Positions 26,282 to 33,308 of a stretch of 62,303 bases of DNA are shown piece by piece (the first letter of the stretch is position 1; every line of letters begins with the position of its first letter). The stretch spans positions 1-62,303 of the forward strand of contig WQSF01000005.1 in assembly GCA_009788065.1 (NCBI GenBank), written 5' to 3'. Origin of the DNA: Treponema sp. Its GTDB lineage: Bacteria; Spirochaetota; Spirochaetia; Treponematales; Breznakiellaceae. Under the pieces are notes generated by a model that was given only the letters and a program-made list of their open reading frames with translations, had not been told where the DNA came from and did not search any database. The translations under genes and the position numbers were made by a program.

Positions 26282-27474
26282 TATTCTCCCTCTCTCATTG
26301 TAAAGTATGTTTCCGCTTTGCTGATTTTTAAAGCTGAATACAAAGACGCAAGCGGCCCCGAAAGGGTAGTTATAACAAGGCTTAATAAAACAAGAGCCAT
26401 GATACTTGTTACCGATGCTTCAAGATACGGCAGTTCAAGACGGACGGAAATAAGATTGGCAAACGGAAAAATAAAAATGCTCGCAAGTAAAATTCCCGCG
26501 GCGCCGCCGGCGATTGAAGCAAGAGCCGATTCACTTAACACGATACCTACAAGACGTTTTTGCGTAGCGCCGACTATTCGTAAAAGGGCGAATTCTTTTT
26601 TACGTTCATGAATGATACCGGAAAAAACCGCCGCAAGGACGACAACTGCCAGCACCCAAAGCGCGACGGAAAAAATCTGAATGTATTTTACAAATCCCGA
26701 CAACGCCGCGGCGATGCGTCCGAATATCCCCTGCGAAACGACTACTTCAACGCCTTCGTTTTCATCCCGGATGTTAAGCGCAATAACAGAAGGGTTCGCC
26801 GCAGGATCGGTTCGCGCAAGAACAGCCGAAATCATGTTATCGTCGATATTTTTCATTCCGGCGTCCGCGACAAGACCGCGCATTGTATTCATTGTCATAA
26901 AAATGGAAGTGTCGAAACCGCTCGCGCTTGGAGAAAGCTGGGCGGCGGCAAAGTATTCACGTCCGAACAATTTAATTGATCCGTTCGCTCTTAAAGTAAT
27001 TCTGCTGCCGACAACAACCTGTCCGTCCGCGACCTTCTCGTTGTATTTTTCCGCGATCCACGGCTGAACGACAAAATCGGTGTCCGGGTCGAAGGCGATA
27101 AGCTGAACAGAAGTATCGCAACATTCGGACTCGGCGAGAGACGCAAAATAAAATTGAGGAGAAACCTGAATAACACCTTCCATCTTCGCGACAGAATCTG
27201 TTAAAGCGGAACTAAAATAAAAATAGTTAGGGTCTCCGCGAAGCAGTAATGTTTGAGCCCTGTCGGCGGCGCCGGCGGGAACAACCATTAAATCCGCGCC
27301 GAAGCGCTTTGTAATGGTAGCAAGACCCTGCTGTAAATTGAAGGCGATAATCGATCCGCCAAAAAGGATAAAAGCCAGAATTGCCGCGACCACAACAAGA
27401 CAGACAGTACGCGCCGGTTTCGCCGCAAGGTTTTTGAGCGACAAAGCTCCCATGTTCAGATTAATTTTTTGCAT
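26281..27474 (-). CDS. FtsX/MacB-type ABC permease
   Basis: The protein has 397 residues. One N-terminal membrane helix (about 19-45), a large extracytoplasmic domain containing LMVVPAGAADRAQTLLLRGD and SECCDTSVQLIAFD, then three C-terminal helices with the FtsX-domain text IIHERKKEFALLRIVGATQKR. The CC pair in the outside domain is notable given the Cys-rich neighbours. Its stop overlaps the ATPase start. It follows the two DUF4418 genes by 24 bases. Substrate unknown. Confidence 0.88.
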   Translation of the reverse strand: MQKINLNMGALSLKNLAAKPARTVCLVVVAAILAFILFGGSIIAFNLQQGLATITKRFGADLMVVPAGAADRAQTLLLRGDPNYFYFSSALTDSVAKMEGVIQVSPQFYFASLAESECCDTSVQLIAFDPDTDFVVQPWIAEKYNEKVADGQVVVGSRITLRANGSIKLFGREYFAAAQLSPSASGFDTSIFMTMNTMRGLVADAGMKNIDDNMISAVLARTDPAANPSVIALNIRDENEGVEVVVSQGIFGRIAAALSGFVKYIQIFSVALWVLAVVVLAAVFSGIIHERKKEFALLRIVGATQKRLVGIVLSESALASIAGGAAGILLASIFIFPFANLISVRLELPYLEASVTSIMALVLLSLVITTLSGPLASLYSALKISKAETYFTMREGE

Positions 27475-27498
27475 CTGTTTTCCTTTCGCCGGAAAAAA

Positions 27499-27894
27499 TT
27501 ATTTTTTTCTAAAGATAAAAATATTAAGCCCGGAATAAATTATAACAAAAATTTCTATAACCGTTAAAGCGGGAATGGCGACAAGACGGCAGTTCATATT
27601 TTTAAGCGCGCAACCGCCGATAATTACATGGGTAACAAGCAGGGCGATAATCCCTGTTAAACATATTGCGATTGAAATGCCAAGCTGTGTTTTAGGATCG
27701 TTATATAGAACAGAGAAGATTCCCAAACCGGCGATTATTATTCCTATGCCGCGCAGGGTTCCTGTCATCCAGTAGCAGGTCGGGTATTCGGAACAACATC
27801 CCGCGCTGCAGGCTTTAAATATAAAATAAGGACCAAAGGCGATCAGCAAACCGGAAACAGCGACTAACGCGCAAAATATAATTGTTCTTTTCAT
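27499..27894 (-). CDS. DUF4418 membrane protein (second copy of tandem pair)
   Basis: The start is the ATG at 27894-27892, which overlaps the upstream stop as ATGA; earlier in-frame starts would run deep into the preceding gene. The 131-residue protein has four membrane helices and the loop FKACSAGCCSEYPTCYWMTG, a denser Cys cluster than its partner, corresponding to the DUF4418 PC...MxCxW pattern. It is translationally coupled to the first copy and followed by the ABC permease. It may be a membrane adaptor or metal-binding subunit of that transporter; function not established. Confidence 0.8.
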   Translation of the reverse strand: MKRTIIFCALVAVSGLLIAFGPYFIFKACSAGCCSEYPTCYWMTGTLRGIGIIIAGLGIFSVLYNDPKTQLGISIAICLTGIIALLVTHVIIGGCALKNMNCRLVAIPALTVIEIFVIIYSGLNIFIFRKK

Positions 27895-28295
27895 GATTTT
27901 GTTTTTTTCTCCAGATAAATCAAATTGAAAACCGCTCCCGCGGCAAGTAAGCCGCAGACAACCATCAGAGCTGGAAAAGTGACTTTTTGGCAAACTGCGC
28001 CCTCATGTTTGCAGAGATCCAAAAATATGTCCTGCGGAAACGAAATAGCGACAATAGCCGACATAAATATCCCGAGAGTTAATCCAAGTTGAATTTTAAC
28101 GTCAGATAAAAGAATAATCGCGACGCCGAGCGCGGCGATTAAAATTCCTACGGCGATTTCGGCGCGTCCGACCCAAAAACAAAACATGAGCCTATCATCT
28201 GCAGGTTCGCAAATTTTAAATATAAATTGCGGACCAAGCGCAATTAATAAGCCGAATAAAACCGCGGCGCCGCCGCTAATAATGTTCTTTTTCAT
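27891..28295 (-). CDS. DUF4418 membrane protein (first copy of tandem pair)
   Basis: The protein has 134 residues with four membrane helices. The loops carry FKICEPADDRLMFCFWVGRAE and DLCKHEGAVCQKV, matching the Cys positions of DUF4418. It is parallel in architecture to the next gene (GLLIALGPQFIFKIC against GLLIAFGPYFIFKAC), so the two arose by tandem duplication. The stop overlaps the next ATG (ATGA). It is preceded by a 39-codon membrane peptide gene 22 bases away. Confidence 0.8.
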   Translation of the reverse strand: MKKNIISGGAAVLFGLLIALGPQFIFKICEPADDRLMFCFWVGRAEIAVGILIAALGVAIILLSDVKIQLGLTLGIFMSAIVAISFPQDIFLDLCKHEGAVCQKVTFPALMVVCGLLAAGAVFNLIYLEKKTKS

Positions 28296-28317
28296 AATCT
28301 TCCTGTGTATTGGTTAA

Positions 28318-28437
28318 TTAATAGGCTTCCGGGTGCCTTTTTTTATCGTAGAAATAATAAATTATTCCGAGAGTACCGCCAATTAAAGCAATAGCAAATG
28401 CAAAGGGCCCTAAAGCAACTAAAGTTTCTTTGTCCAT
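28318..28437 (-). CDS. 39-residue single-span membrane peptide
   Basis: This short gene has a strong ribosome site (GAGGAGAAGTG) directly before its ATG at 28437. The product begins MDKETLVALGPFAFAIALIG, continues GTLGIIYYFYDKKRHPEAY and stops at TAA 28320-28318. It has one membrane helix (about 6-29) with a short basic tail. It is the first gene of the unit that continues with two DUF4418 proteins and the ABC pair, 22 bases upstream of the first DUF4418. Small accessory subunits of this size occur in membrane complexes (CcoQ, KdpF). Not recognised as a named family. Confidence 0.75.
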   Translation of the reverse strand: MDKETLVALGPFAFAIALIGGTLGIIYYFYDKKRHPEAY

Positions 28438-28518
28438 ATCACTTCTCCTCTAAGACTGACACCGAAATAACCCCGCTCGACTAATTATACATTTTTTTAA
28501 ATTGAAAGTATAGTGGTC

Positions 28519-28556
28519 AAAAAAAAAGGCCGGACAGCCCGAAGACCAGCCGGCAT
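28519..28556 (-). terminator. Rho-independent terminator for the 28585 gene
   Basis: The minus strand reads GCCGGCTGGTC, a UUCG-type loop, GGCTGTCCGGC and a run of nine T. One mismatch and some G-U pairs occur within the stem. It lies about 30 bases beyond the stop of the small Cys-rich lipoprotein. Confidence 0.85.
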
Positions 28557-28584
28557 CTTTTTAATACTTAATTAACAGCCAGAG

Positions 28585-28794
28585 TTACAAACAAGCGCAT
28601 TCAGCACCATACGCATAATTATAGCTATTAGCACCAAAACATTGATACACAGAACGATCACAATAACTACCGCCAATAAGTCTATATTCGCACTTGCCGT
28701 CACCGGGGCAATCAGGATTGGCGCAGCTTACTAACACCATTCCTCCAACCAAAATTGCAGCTATAAGAGCTACGATAACAAATTTGTTCTTCAT
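28585..28794 (-). CDS. Small Cys-rich lipoprotein, copy A
   Basis: The protein has 69 residues. The leader (MKNKFVIVALIAAILVGGMV then LVSCANPDC) gives lipobox LVSC with Cys24 lipidated. The first 29 residues are identical to copy B at 29095. After GDGKCE the chains diverge; copy A reads YRLIGGSYCDRSVYQC, then FGANSYNYAYGAECACL. Seven Cys in the mature part suggest disulphides or metal binding. AAGGAG precedes the ATG, with a CTGCGG...CCGCAG hairpin just upstream. It has its own terminator. Function unknown. Confidence 0.78.
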   Translation of the reverse strand: MKNKFVIVALIAAILVGGMVLVSCANPDCPGDGKCEYRLIGGSYCDRSVYQCFGANSYNYAYGAECACL

Positions 28795-28977
28795 AAAAAC
28801 TCCTTAATCTGCGGTCTTTCCCGCAGTCAAATTTTTCCCTTCGTACGAAGGTACACCTCGACGTAGTCATTAAAAAACATCCCAAGCCGTGAGCTTACAC
28901 CTACAGCCCATTCTGCTTAATAATAAACGTGTCCTGAGAATTATATGATTAAATTCAGATATCTGTCAATATGCTCC

Positions 28978-28990
28978 GGTGTCAGTCACC
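28978..28990. repeat. Single GGTGTCAGTCACC palindromic repeat
   Basis: It is identical to the 13-mer at 46615-46627 and is followed by tattaacttattaca, like the flanks of the tandem copies. It is a solitary member of the family seen at 25.5 and 46.6 kb. Confidence 0.8.
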
Positions 28991-29050
28991 TATTAACTTA
29001 TTACAAATTGGCTTAATATGCGACTAAATAATGGAGATTTTCATAAACTA

Positions 29051-29074
29051 CGGGCATGGAGTATCCCATGCCCG
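29051..29074 (-). terminator. Hairpin after Cys-rich lipoprotein B
   Basis: A perfect nine-base stem CGGGCATGG/CCATGCCCG with a six-base loop, 20 bases past the stop. The following T content on the minus strand is weak, so termination is probable but not certain. Confidence 0.55.
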
Positions 29075-29094
29075 AAAATTCTAGTAGCTGTTAG

Positions 29095-29295
29095 CTAGCA
29101 TTTGCACTTGGTTTCTGCGCCTGGCATACAATCAAAAATGCTTAAATCATTGTCCCAATAACACTGTCCACCATTAAGGGGAGTCAACTCACACTTGCCG
29201 TCACCTACACAATCAGGATTGGCGCAGCTCACTAACACCATGCCTCCAACCAAAATTGCAGCTATAAGAGCTACGATAACAAATTTGTTCTTCAT
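29095..29295 (-). CDS. Small Cys-rich lipoprotein, copy B
   Basis: The protein has 66 residues with the same 29-residue start as copy A (leader, LVSC lipobox, then ANPDC). From there VGDGKCELTPLNGGQCYWDN, DLSIFDCMPG and AETKCKC differ in nearly every non-Cys position while keeping the Cys order. AAGGAG precedes the ATG. The conserved export leader with a variable Cys-rich core is like what is seen in secreted toxin, pheromone or defensin-like families, but also follows from simple duplication and drift. Function unknown. Confidence 0.78.
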   Translation of the reverse strand: MKNKFVIVALIAAILVGGMVLVSCANPDCVGDGKCELTPLNGGQCYWDNDLSIFDCMPGAETKCKC

Positions 29296-29713
29296 AAAGA
29301 ACTCCTTTTTTTAGCGGTCGGATAACATCCAATCCCGCCATCTTATGTATACTCCAACGGAGTATAATAAAAGCTCGTTTAAATTAAACGGCATTTTACC
29401 TTTAAATAGTACCATTGTTACGCATTTTAGTCAATAAATAAGAAAATTTAATGCTTAATATAAACGAGGGTATAAATTCGGCAAAAGGCGGCTGGTGGCT
29501 CAAATTATATCTTAATATACTATATTTTTTATTAATTTTCCACAATACAAATTACTATAAAATAATTTAAAATCTAATAATTAATAAATATAAGTAAACC
29601 GCATTTATTTTCTATATCACCATTCATTTTCTGTTTTTTAAGAAAATATATTGACTAATTATTTAAATATAATAATAATTGTTATTGTGGATAGTATCGT
29701 GGAGCAATACCTA
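29296..29713. other. A/T-rich intergenic region between Cys-rich lipoprotein B and the unknown pair
   Basis: No gene is seen here. Near the lipoprotein is an imperfect GCGG...CCGC stem (29313-29340) and a perfect inverted repeat TATACTCC-aac-GGAGTATA (29348-29366), about 55 bases before its ATG. From about 29370 the sequence turns very A/T-rich and leads into a plus-strand promoter at 29651. Confidence 0.5.
29651..29679 (+). promoter_or_regulatory. Promoter for the A/T-rich two-gene cassette
   Basis: TTGACT (29651-29656), a 17-base spacer and AATAAT (29674-29679). It overlaps a TTG that could otherwise be taken as a start codon. The GGAG-supported ATG at 29714 lies 34 bases downstream, which fits this promoter. 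Confidence 0.45.
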
Positions 29714-30493
29714 ATGCCTGCAAAAACCAGCCATTCTTGGATAAATATGTTTCGTCCTCCTTATAGTAAAGAACTTCCTTGTTCTTACAAGGTTAGGGGA
29801 CCTTTTAATAATTTTCAAAAAGATATTGATATTTTATATGATACGTTCATGGAAAGTTATAATATTTATAAAGCCGGCGAAATGCCCATCTCTTCAGAAG
29901 ATGAATTTAAATCTTTTGGCATTCCCGGTCCTTCGCAGTATAAAGCTTTTAACGAACTTTTTGATTTTTTTGAAGATGAAGAATTTGAGTTTTTAAAATA
30001 TAATAGCTTCTATTGCTATGATTTAACTCAAAAGAAAATGCAATTTGAGAGAGGCATACTTGAATTTTTTGAAAAATTATTGGACTTCGATTTTATCGAT
30101 CAGGATAAAAAGGTTATTTTTTCCAGTGGTACATTTTATAAAGGATACCTAAAAATACGTAATAGAATTCTAGATATTTTAAAAACACTTCATACAGAGA
30201 AAGAAATTAAAATTCAAATCTTCACTAATTGCAAGGAAGAAGAAATTAAAGGGTATGATGAATTTATAAAACAAATTAAAGGTACATCTCACTTTGGCTT
30301 GAAAGACAGGATCCCAATTCATTTTATACAGGCTGGCAATGATTATTTTTTTATTGAATTTCCTCACGCGGAAGAAGTAATTGTTAGATTAAATATGTTT
30401 TTAGATCTAAAAGAGATTAAATATAAAACAGGTTTTAATAAAGCCGATGTAGAGCAATATTTTTACAAACTAATTCAACAGGCTTTTAATTAA
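29714..30493 (+). CDS. Unknown protein 1 of A/T-rich pair
   Basis: I place the start at ATG 29714 because GGAG lies 9 bases upstream; an in-frame TTG at 29651 coincides with a -35 box. The 259-residue protein has no signal peptide or membrane helix and is rich in Phe, Lys, Ile and Glu. Features: MPAKTSHSWINMFRPPYSKE, acidic FDFFEDEEFEFLKY, then a beta-alpha stretch KKVIFSSGTFYKGYL...IKIQIFTNCKEEEIKGY and RIPIHFIQAGNDYFFIEFPH. The last part resembles the alternating strands of phospholipase-D-like or Rossmann-type folds, but no HKD or other catalytic motif is seen. One base before the next gene. Function unknown; base composition suggests transfer. Confidence 0.65.
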   Translation: MPAKTSHSWINMFRPPYSKELPCSYKVRGPFNNFQKDIDILYDTFMESYNIYKAGEMPISSEDEFKSFGIPGPSQYKAFNELFDFFEDEEFEFLKYNSFYCYDLTQKKMQFERGILEFFEKLLDFDFIDQDKKVIFSSGTFYKGYLKIRNRILDILKTLHTEKEIKIQIFTNCKEEEIKGYDEFIKQIKGTSHFGLKDRIPIHFIQAGNDYFFIEFPHAEEVIVRLNMFLDLKEIKYKTGFNKADVEQYFYKLIQQAFN

Positions 30494-30494
30494 A

Positions 30495-31082
30495 ATGGAA
30501 AAAACTATTATATTTTTTGAACCACAAAATAATAAATTTTTTATTAAGATTGCGAAAATTTATCGTGATCTCATTATAAAAAATTATACGGATGCGATAA
30601 AAATGTTAAAAAAAGAGGATTCAATAGAAGGAAGTCCCATACATGAAAAATTATTAAAAAATTATTTTAATGATTTAATCTTTCCAGCCTGTGACTTTAA
30701 TGATGCGTTAACATGCGATCGTATAACATGTACCTTCGAAAAATGTCCGGTGTTAACAGGAGATCAGAAAGATCAAGTGATACGATACATAAAAAATGCT
30801 AAAAAAACTCTTTCTTTTCGTTCAAAATCTATTACGGATAATATTATTATAAATAAGATAATAAATAAATGTCTTGTTGCGCTTAATAGTAAAAAAGTGA
30901 AATCTATATCTCATGAACACGGAAAATCTTTTGATTTATATTTAAATGCAATGAATAAAATTAACAATGATAATGAATTTGAAGAATTTGTTTATGTTTC
31001 ATCAAATAAGAATAGCGATTATCCAAAATTCAGAGCCAGAACCACATTACAACCGCTTAATGAATGTGCTCAGTATCAATAG
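30495..31082 (+). CDS. Unknown protein 2 of A/T-rich pair
   Basis: The protein has 195 residues, basic, with no signal peptide. It begins MEKTIIFFEPQNNKFFIKIA and contains a possible metal-binding stretch PACDFNDALTCDRITCTFEKCP (Cys spacing C-x7-C-x4-C-x4-C) and a basic helix YIKNAKKTLSFRSKS. The start has no strong ribosome site, but the gene is one base from the stop of the preceding gene, so coupling is likely. Codons are A/T-ending throughout, unlike both flanks. I do not recognise either protein; a small mobile or defence-type module is one idea, without direct proof. Confidence 0.6.
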   Translation: MEKTIIFFEPQNNKFFIKIAKIYRDLIIKNYTDAIKMLKKEDSIEGSPIHEKLLKNYFNDLIFPACDFNDALTCDRITCTFEKCPVLTGDQKDQVIRYIKNAKKTLSFRSKSITDNIIINKIINKCLVALNSKKVKSISHEHGKSFDLYLNAMNKINNDNEFEEFVYVSSNKNSDYPKFRARTTLQPLNECAQYQ

Positions 31083-31139
31083 GTTTGGATATAACGCCAC
31101 GGTTTCACGCTTGCATGATTTTTATACAAAGCTCTTCAA

Positions 31140-31226
31140 TTACTTCACTATTTCGAAGACTTTCTTCATGTCATCTTGTGGGATTTTTCCTTCAAGATAG
31201 CTTATTATTACTGGAGAATATCGACT
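31140..31226 (-). pseudogene. Possible C-terminal remnant of a lost gene
   Basis: About 28 codons on the minus strand, open between stops, read SRYSPVIISYLEGKIPQDDM then KKVFEIVK and stop. The text is protein-like and typical of a carboxyl end, but there is no start and no room for a gene. It lies between the A/T-rich pair and the ABC genes, so it may mark where something was replaced. Weak evidence. Confidence 0.25.
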
Positions 31227-31280
31227 TTAATGAAAAAATATGATAGTTTGGCAGTGCGGTGTGAAAACGGGGGATTGATT

Positions 31281-32000
31281 ATGGAAACAGTTCTGGAAAT
31301 AGATAATCTGGAAAAAAGTTATGGCGGGTGCGAAGCGTTGCGCGGTGTAGATATGTCGATTTCATCCGGGCAGATTGTGGGCTTGCTGGGTCCTAACGCT
31401 TCCGGGAAAACCACTCTGCTAAAAATTATGGCTGGTTTGCTTCAGCCGACCAAGGGCGCTATTCGCTACCATAATAATACGGCGCCGGGGCCTCAAGCGC
31501 GAAAAACTATCGGTTTTTGTCCCGATACTTTATCATTCCAGCAATGGATGAAAGTACGCGACGCGTTTACTTTTTTCCGCGAAATGTACGACGATTACAA
31601 GCAAGAACGAGCGGACGAACTTATGCGTATTCTGGAACTTCAAAATATTAAAGATAAACAAATTAATAAATTGTCCAAGGGGATGAAGGAACGCCTTGCA
31701 CTTGGGCTTACATTTTCGCGCGAAACCAGACTCTATTTATTAGATGAACCGCTTGACGGAATCGATCCTGTCGGTAAAATGCGCGTAATAGACGCGATAA
31801 TCGCCATGCGGCCGAAAGACGCGTCAACTTTGATCTCTACGCATCTTGTTAAAGATATAGAACGTATATTCGACAGCGTTTATTTTTTATCCAAAGGAAA
31901 GATTGTGTTTTCCGGCGATTGCAACACGTTACGCGAAAATCGCGGTCAAACTGTAGAACAGGCATATTTGGAGGTGTTTCTAAATGAAGGCTCTATTTAA
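31281..32000 (+). CDS. ABC transporter ATP-binding protein (exporter type)
   Basis: I take ATG 31281 as the start (METVLEIDNLEKSYGG), where the domain begins; in-frame starts further upstream add a non-homologous leader. The 239 residues contain Walker A GPNASGKT, Q-loop GFCPDTLSFQQ, signature LSKGMKERLALG, Walker B LYLLDEPLDG and H-loop STH. It is of the YtrB/CcmA class that works with separate permeases. It overlaps the next gene by 17 bases. Substrate unknown; the tiny lipopeptide encoded at the end of the operon is a candidate cargo or partner. Confidence 0.88.
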   Translation: METVLEIDNLEKSYGGCEALRGVDMSISSGQIVGLLGPNASGKTTLLKIMAGLLQPTKGAIRYHNNTAPGPQARKTIGFCPDTLSFQQWMKVRDAFTFFREMYDDYKQERADELMRILELQNIKDKQINKLSKGMKERLALGLTFSRETRLYLLDEPLDGIDPVGKMRVIDAIIAMRPKDASTLISTHLVKDIERIFDSVYFLSKGKIVFSGDCNTLRENRGQTVEQAYLEVFLNEGSI

Positions 32001-32745
32001 ATACGCGTTTTTAGCGGGTGCGCATATCAGATGTCCCGCGTTTATAATAATTTTTATTATGGATATTACATTTATTATACTTGGATCGATATCCGCGGTT
32101 CCGTTGGCGCTTCACATACTGTTTATAACTTTCGGGGGAATCGCGGTAGCCGTCATGCTGGCGGCGAATATCGGAAGCGATTTGGTAATGGCGCGCCGCA
32201 TGTTTGTTTCCGCCGACGCGTATCTGCAGGCGCTGACTCCCGCTCCGCGATGGAAAACGCTTCTTGCGAATGTAATTACAATGCTGGCAGCGGATTTAAT
32301 TACGATGGTTTTTACAGTTGCGTCAATAACATGGATATCATTTAATTTTATCGGCGGTAATATTTGGGAATTGACTATAGAAATGATACGCGCGCAAAGC
32401 GATTATATGTTCTATTCGATCTGCAGCTTTTTCGCGATGATAGCGGTTTATCTTCTTGTTGTAATGATTATCCTGTTTTGCGCGGCAATGAAAAAATCAT
32501 ACTTTTTCAAAATGCCTGCGTCAGGCATTTTAACTTTTTTAGTTGCCTGCGGTTGTTTTTACGCAGTCAGCCTTCTGCAGGTGGTTTTACTACCCATAAG
32601 CGACGTTCAAATTTTTGGCTTAACAGTCGTTCTTACGCCGTTTAGCATTGCGGCATATCCTATATTGATTGTTTTAACTTTTTTGGAAGCCGCCGGATTA
32701 TTCATTATCACATCCAGATTAATAGAAAGGAAGATAAATATATGA
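31984..32745 (+). CDS. ABC-2-like permease partner
   Basis: The protein has 253 residues with about six membrane helices (for example FIIIFIMDITFIILGSI, MLAADLITMVFTVASIT, ILTFLVACGCFYAVSLL, YPILIVLTFLEAAGLFII). It lacks an ATPase domain. Its start lies within the end of the ATP-binding gene and its stop overlaps the next ATG (ATGA), so all three are translationally coupled. No named family is recognised beyond a general exporter permease. Confidence 0.75.
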   Translation: MKALFKYAFLAGAHIRCPAFIIIFIMDITFIILGSISAVPLALHILFITFGGIAVAVMLAANIGSDLVMARRMFVSADAYLQALTPAPRWKTLLANVITMLAADLITMVFTVASITWISFNFIGGNIWELTIEMIRAQSDYMFYSICSFFAMIAVYLLVVMIILFCAAMKKSYFFKMPASGILTFLVACGCFYAVSLLQVVLLPISDVQIFGLTVVLTPFSIAAYPILIVLTFLEAAGLFIITSRLIERKINI

Positions 32746-32822
32746 AAAAGATTTTATTAATTGCTATTGTTTTTATTTCGGTTTTTCTCTCCGGCTGTAT
32801 TGTCGTCAATCTTTGGAATTGA
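32742..32822 (+). CDS. 26-residue lipopeptide precursor
   Basis: The short gene begins at ATG 32742, overlapping the permease stop by four bases (ATGA), with GAAAGGAAG upstream. It encodes MKKILLIAIVFISVFLSGC followed by IVVNLWN and a stop. The text is almost entirely a lipoprotein signal sequence with lipobox LSGC. Cleavage would leave the octapeptide CIVVNLWN, lipidated on Cys19. Entericidin-like lipopeptides and pheromones cut from lipoprotein signals have this scale. Coupling to an ABC exporter makes it unlikely to be chance. Function unknown. Confidence 0.65.
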   Translation: MKKILLIAIVFISVFLSGCIVVNLWN

Positions 32823-32854
32823 CAGCAAAACATATCAATTTATGCTGAGGCGAT

Positions 32855-33259
32855 ATGACAACATTATCAGAGTTTAACGTACGAACCGGCGGCGCGACCG
32901 ACTGGATCAACATCACAAACCAAGTGCAAAAGATTGTTGACGCTTCCGGCGTGAGCGAAGGGATCTGCGCGGTTTTTATTCCGCACACAACAGCGGCGGT
33001 CACGATTAACGAAAACGCAGACCCTGACGTACCGCGCGATGTTAACCTTGCACTAAACTGCATATCCCCCGACCGCCGCGAATTTCAACACAGTGAAGGC
33101 AACTCTGCCGCGCACACCAAAACAAGTCTTGTAGGTCCTTCGATCACGCTGATTGTAACAGGCGGCAAATTGCTTCTCGGCACATGGCAGGGCATTTGGT
33201 TCAACGAATACGACGGACCGCGGACGAGGAAAGTTTGTGTTAGAGTGTTAGGCGAATAG
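32855..33259 (+). CDS. yjbQ: YjbQ family protein (UPF0047)
   Basis: The protein has 134 residues, full length. Family motifs: GICAVFIPHTTAAVTINENADPDV, EGNSAAHTKTSLVGPS, GKLLLGTWQGIWFNEYDGPRTRKV. The conserved His residues line a likely metal site. Some members show thiamine-phosphate-synthase-like activity, but the physiological role is unsettled. GAGG precedes the ATG. It is 32 bases after the lipopeptide gene and in the same direction, perhaps by chance. Confidence 0.93.
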   Translation: MTTLSEFNVRTGGATDWINITNQVQKIVDASGVSEGICAVFIPHTTAAVTINENADPDVPRDVNLALNCISPDRREFQHSEGNSAAHTKTSLVGPSITLIVTGGKLLLGTWQGIWFNEYDGPRTRKVCVRVLGE

Positions 33260-33308
33260 GAATTTTACCAGCTTAAAGCATTACCGCTTCAAGACAATTT
33301 TAACTTCC

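Larger units (their letters stand above)
28795..29094 (-). promoter_or_regulatory. Upstream region of Cys-rich lipoprotein A: hairpin, palindrome, repeat
   Basis: No gene is seen here. It holds the hairpin CTGCGG/CCGCAG (28809-28826) next to the ribosome site, a perfect 14-base palindrome CCTTCGTACGAAGG (28838-28851) about 45 bases before the ATG, one palindromic repeat GGTGTCAGTCACC (28978-28990), and a stem CGGGCATGG/CCATGCCCG (29051-29074) beyond the stop of copy B. The 14-mer could be an operator. Confidence 0.5.

Noticed and set aside
31176-31280. Extended N-terminus for the ABC ATP-binding protein
   Set aside because: The added stretch (MWDFSFKIAYYYW...) is unlike the family and has no ribosome site; it overlaps a minus-strand gene remnant.
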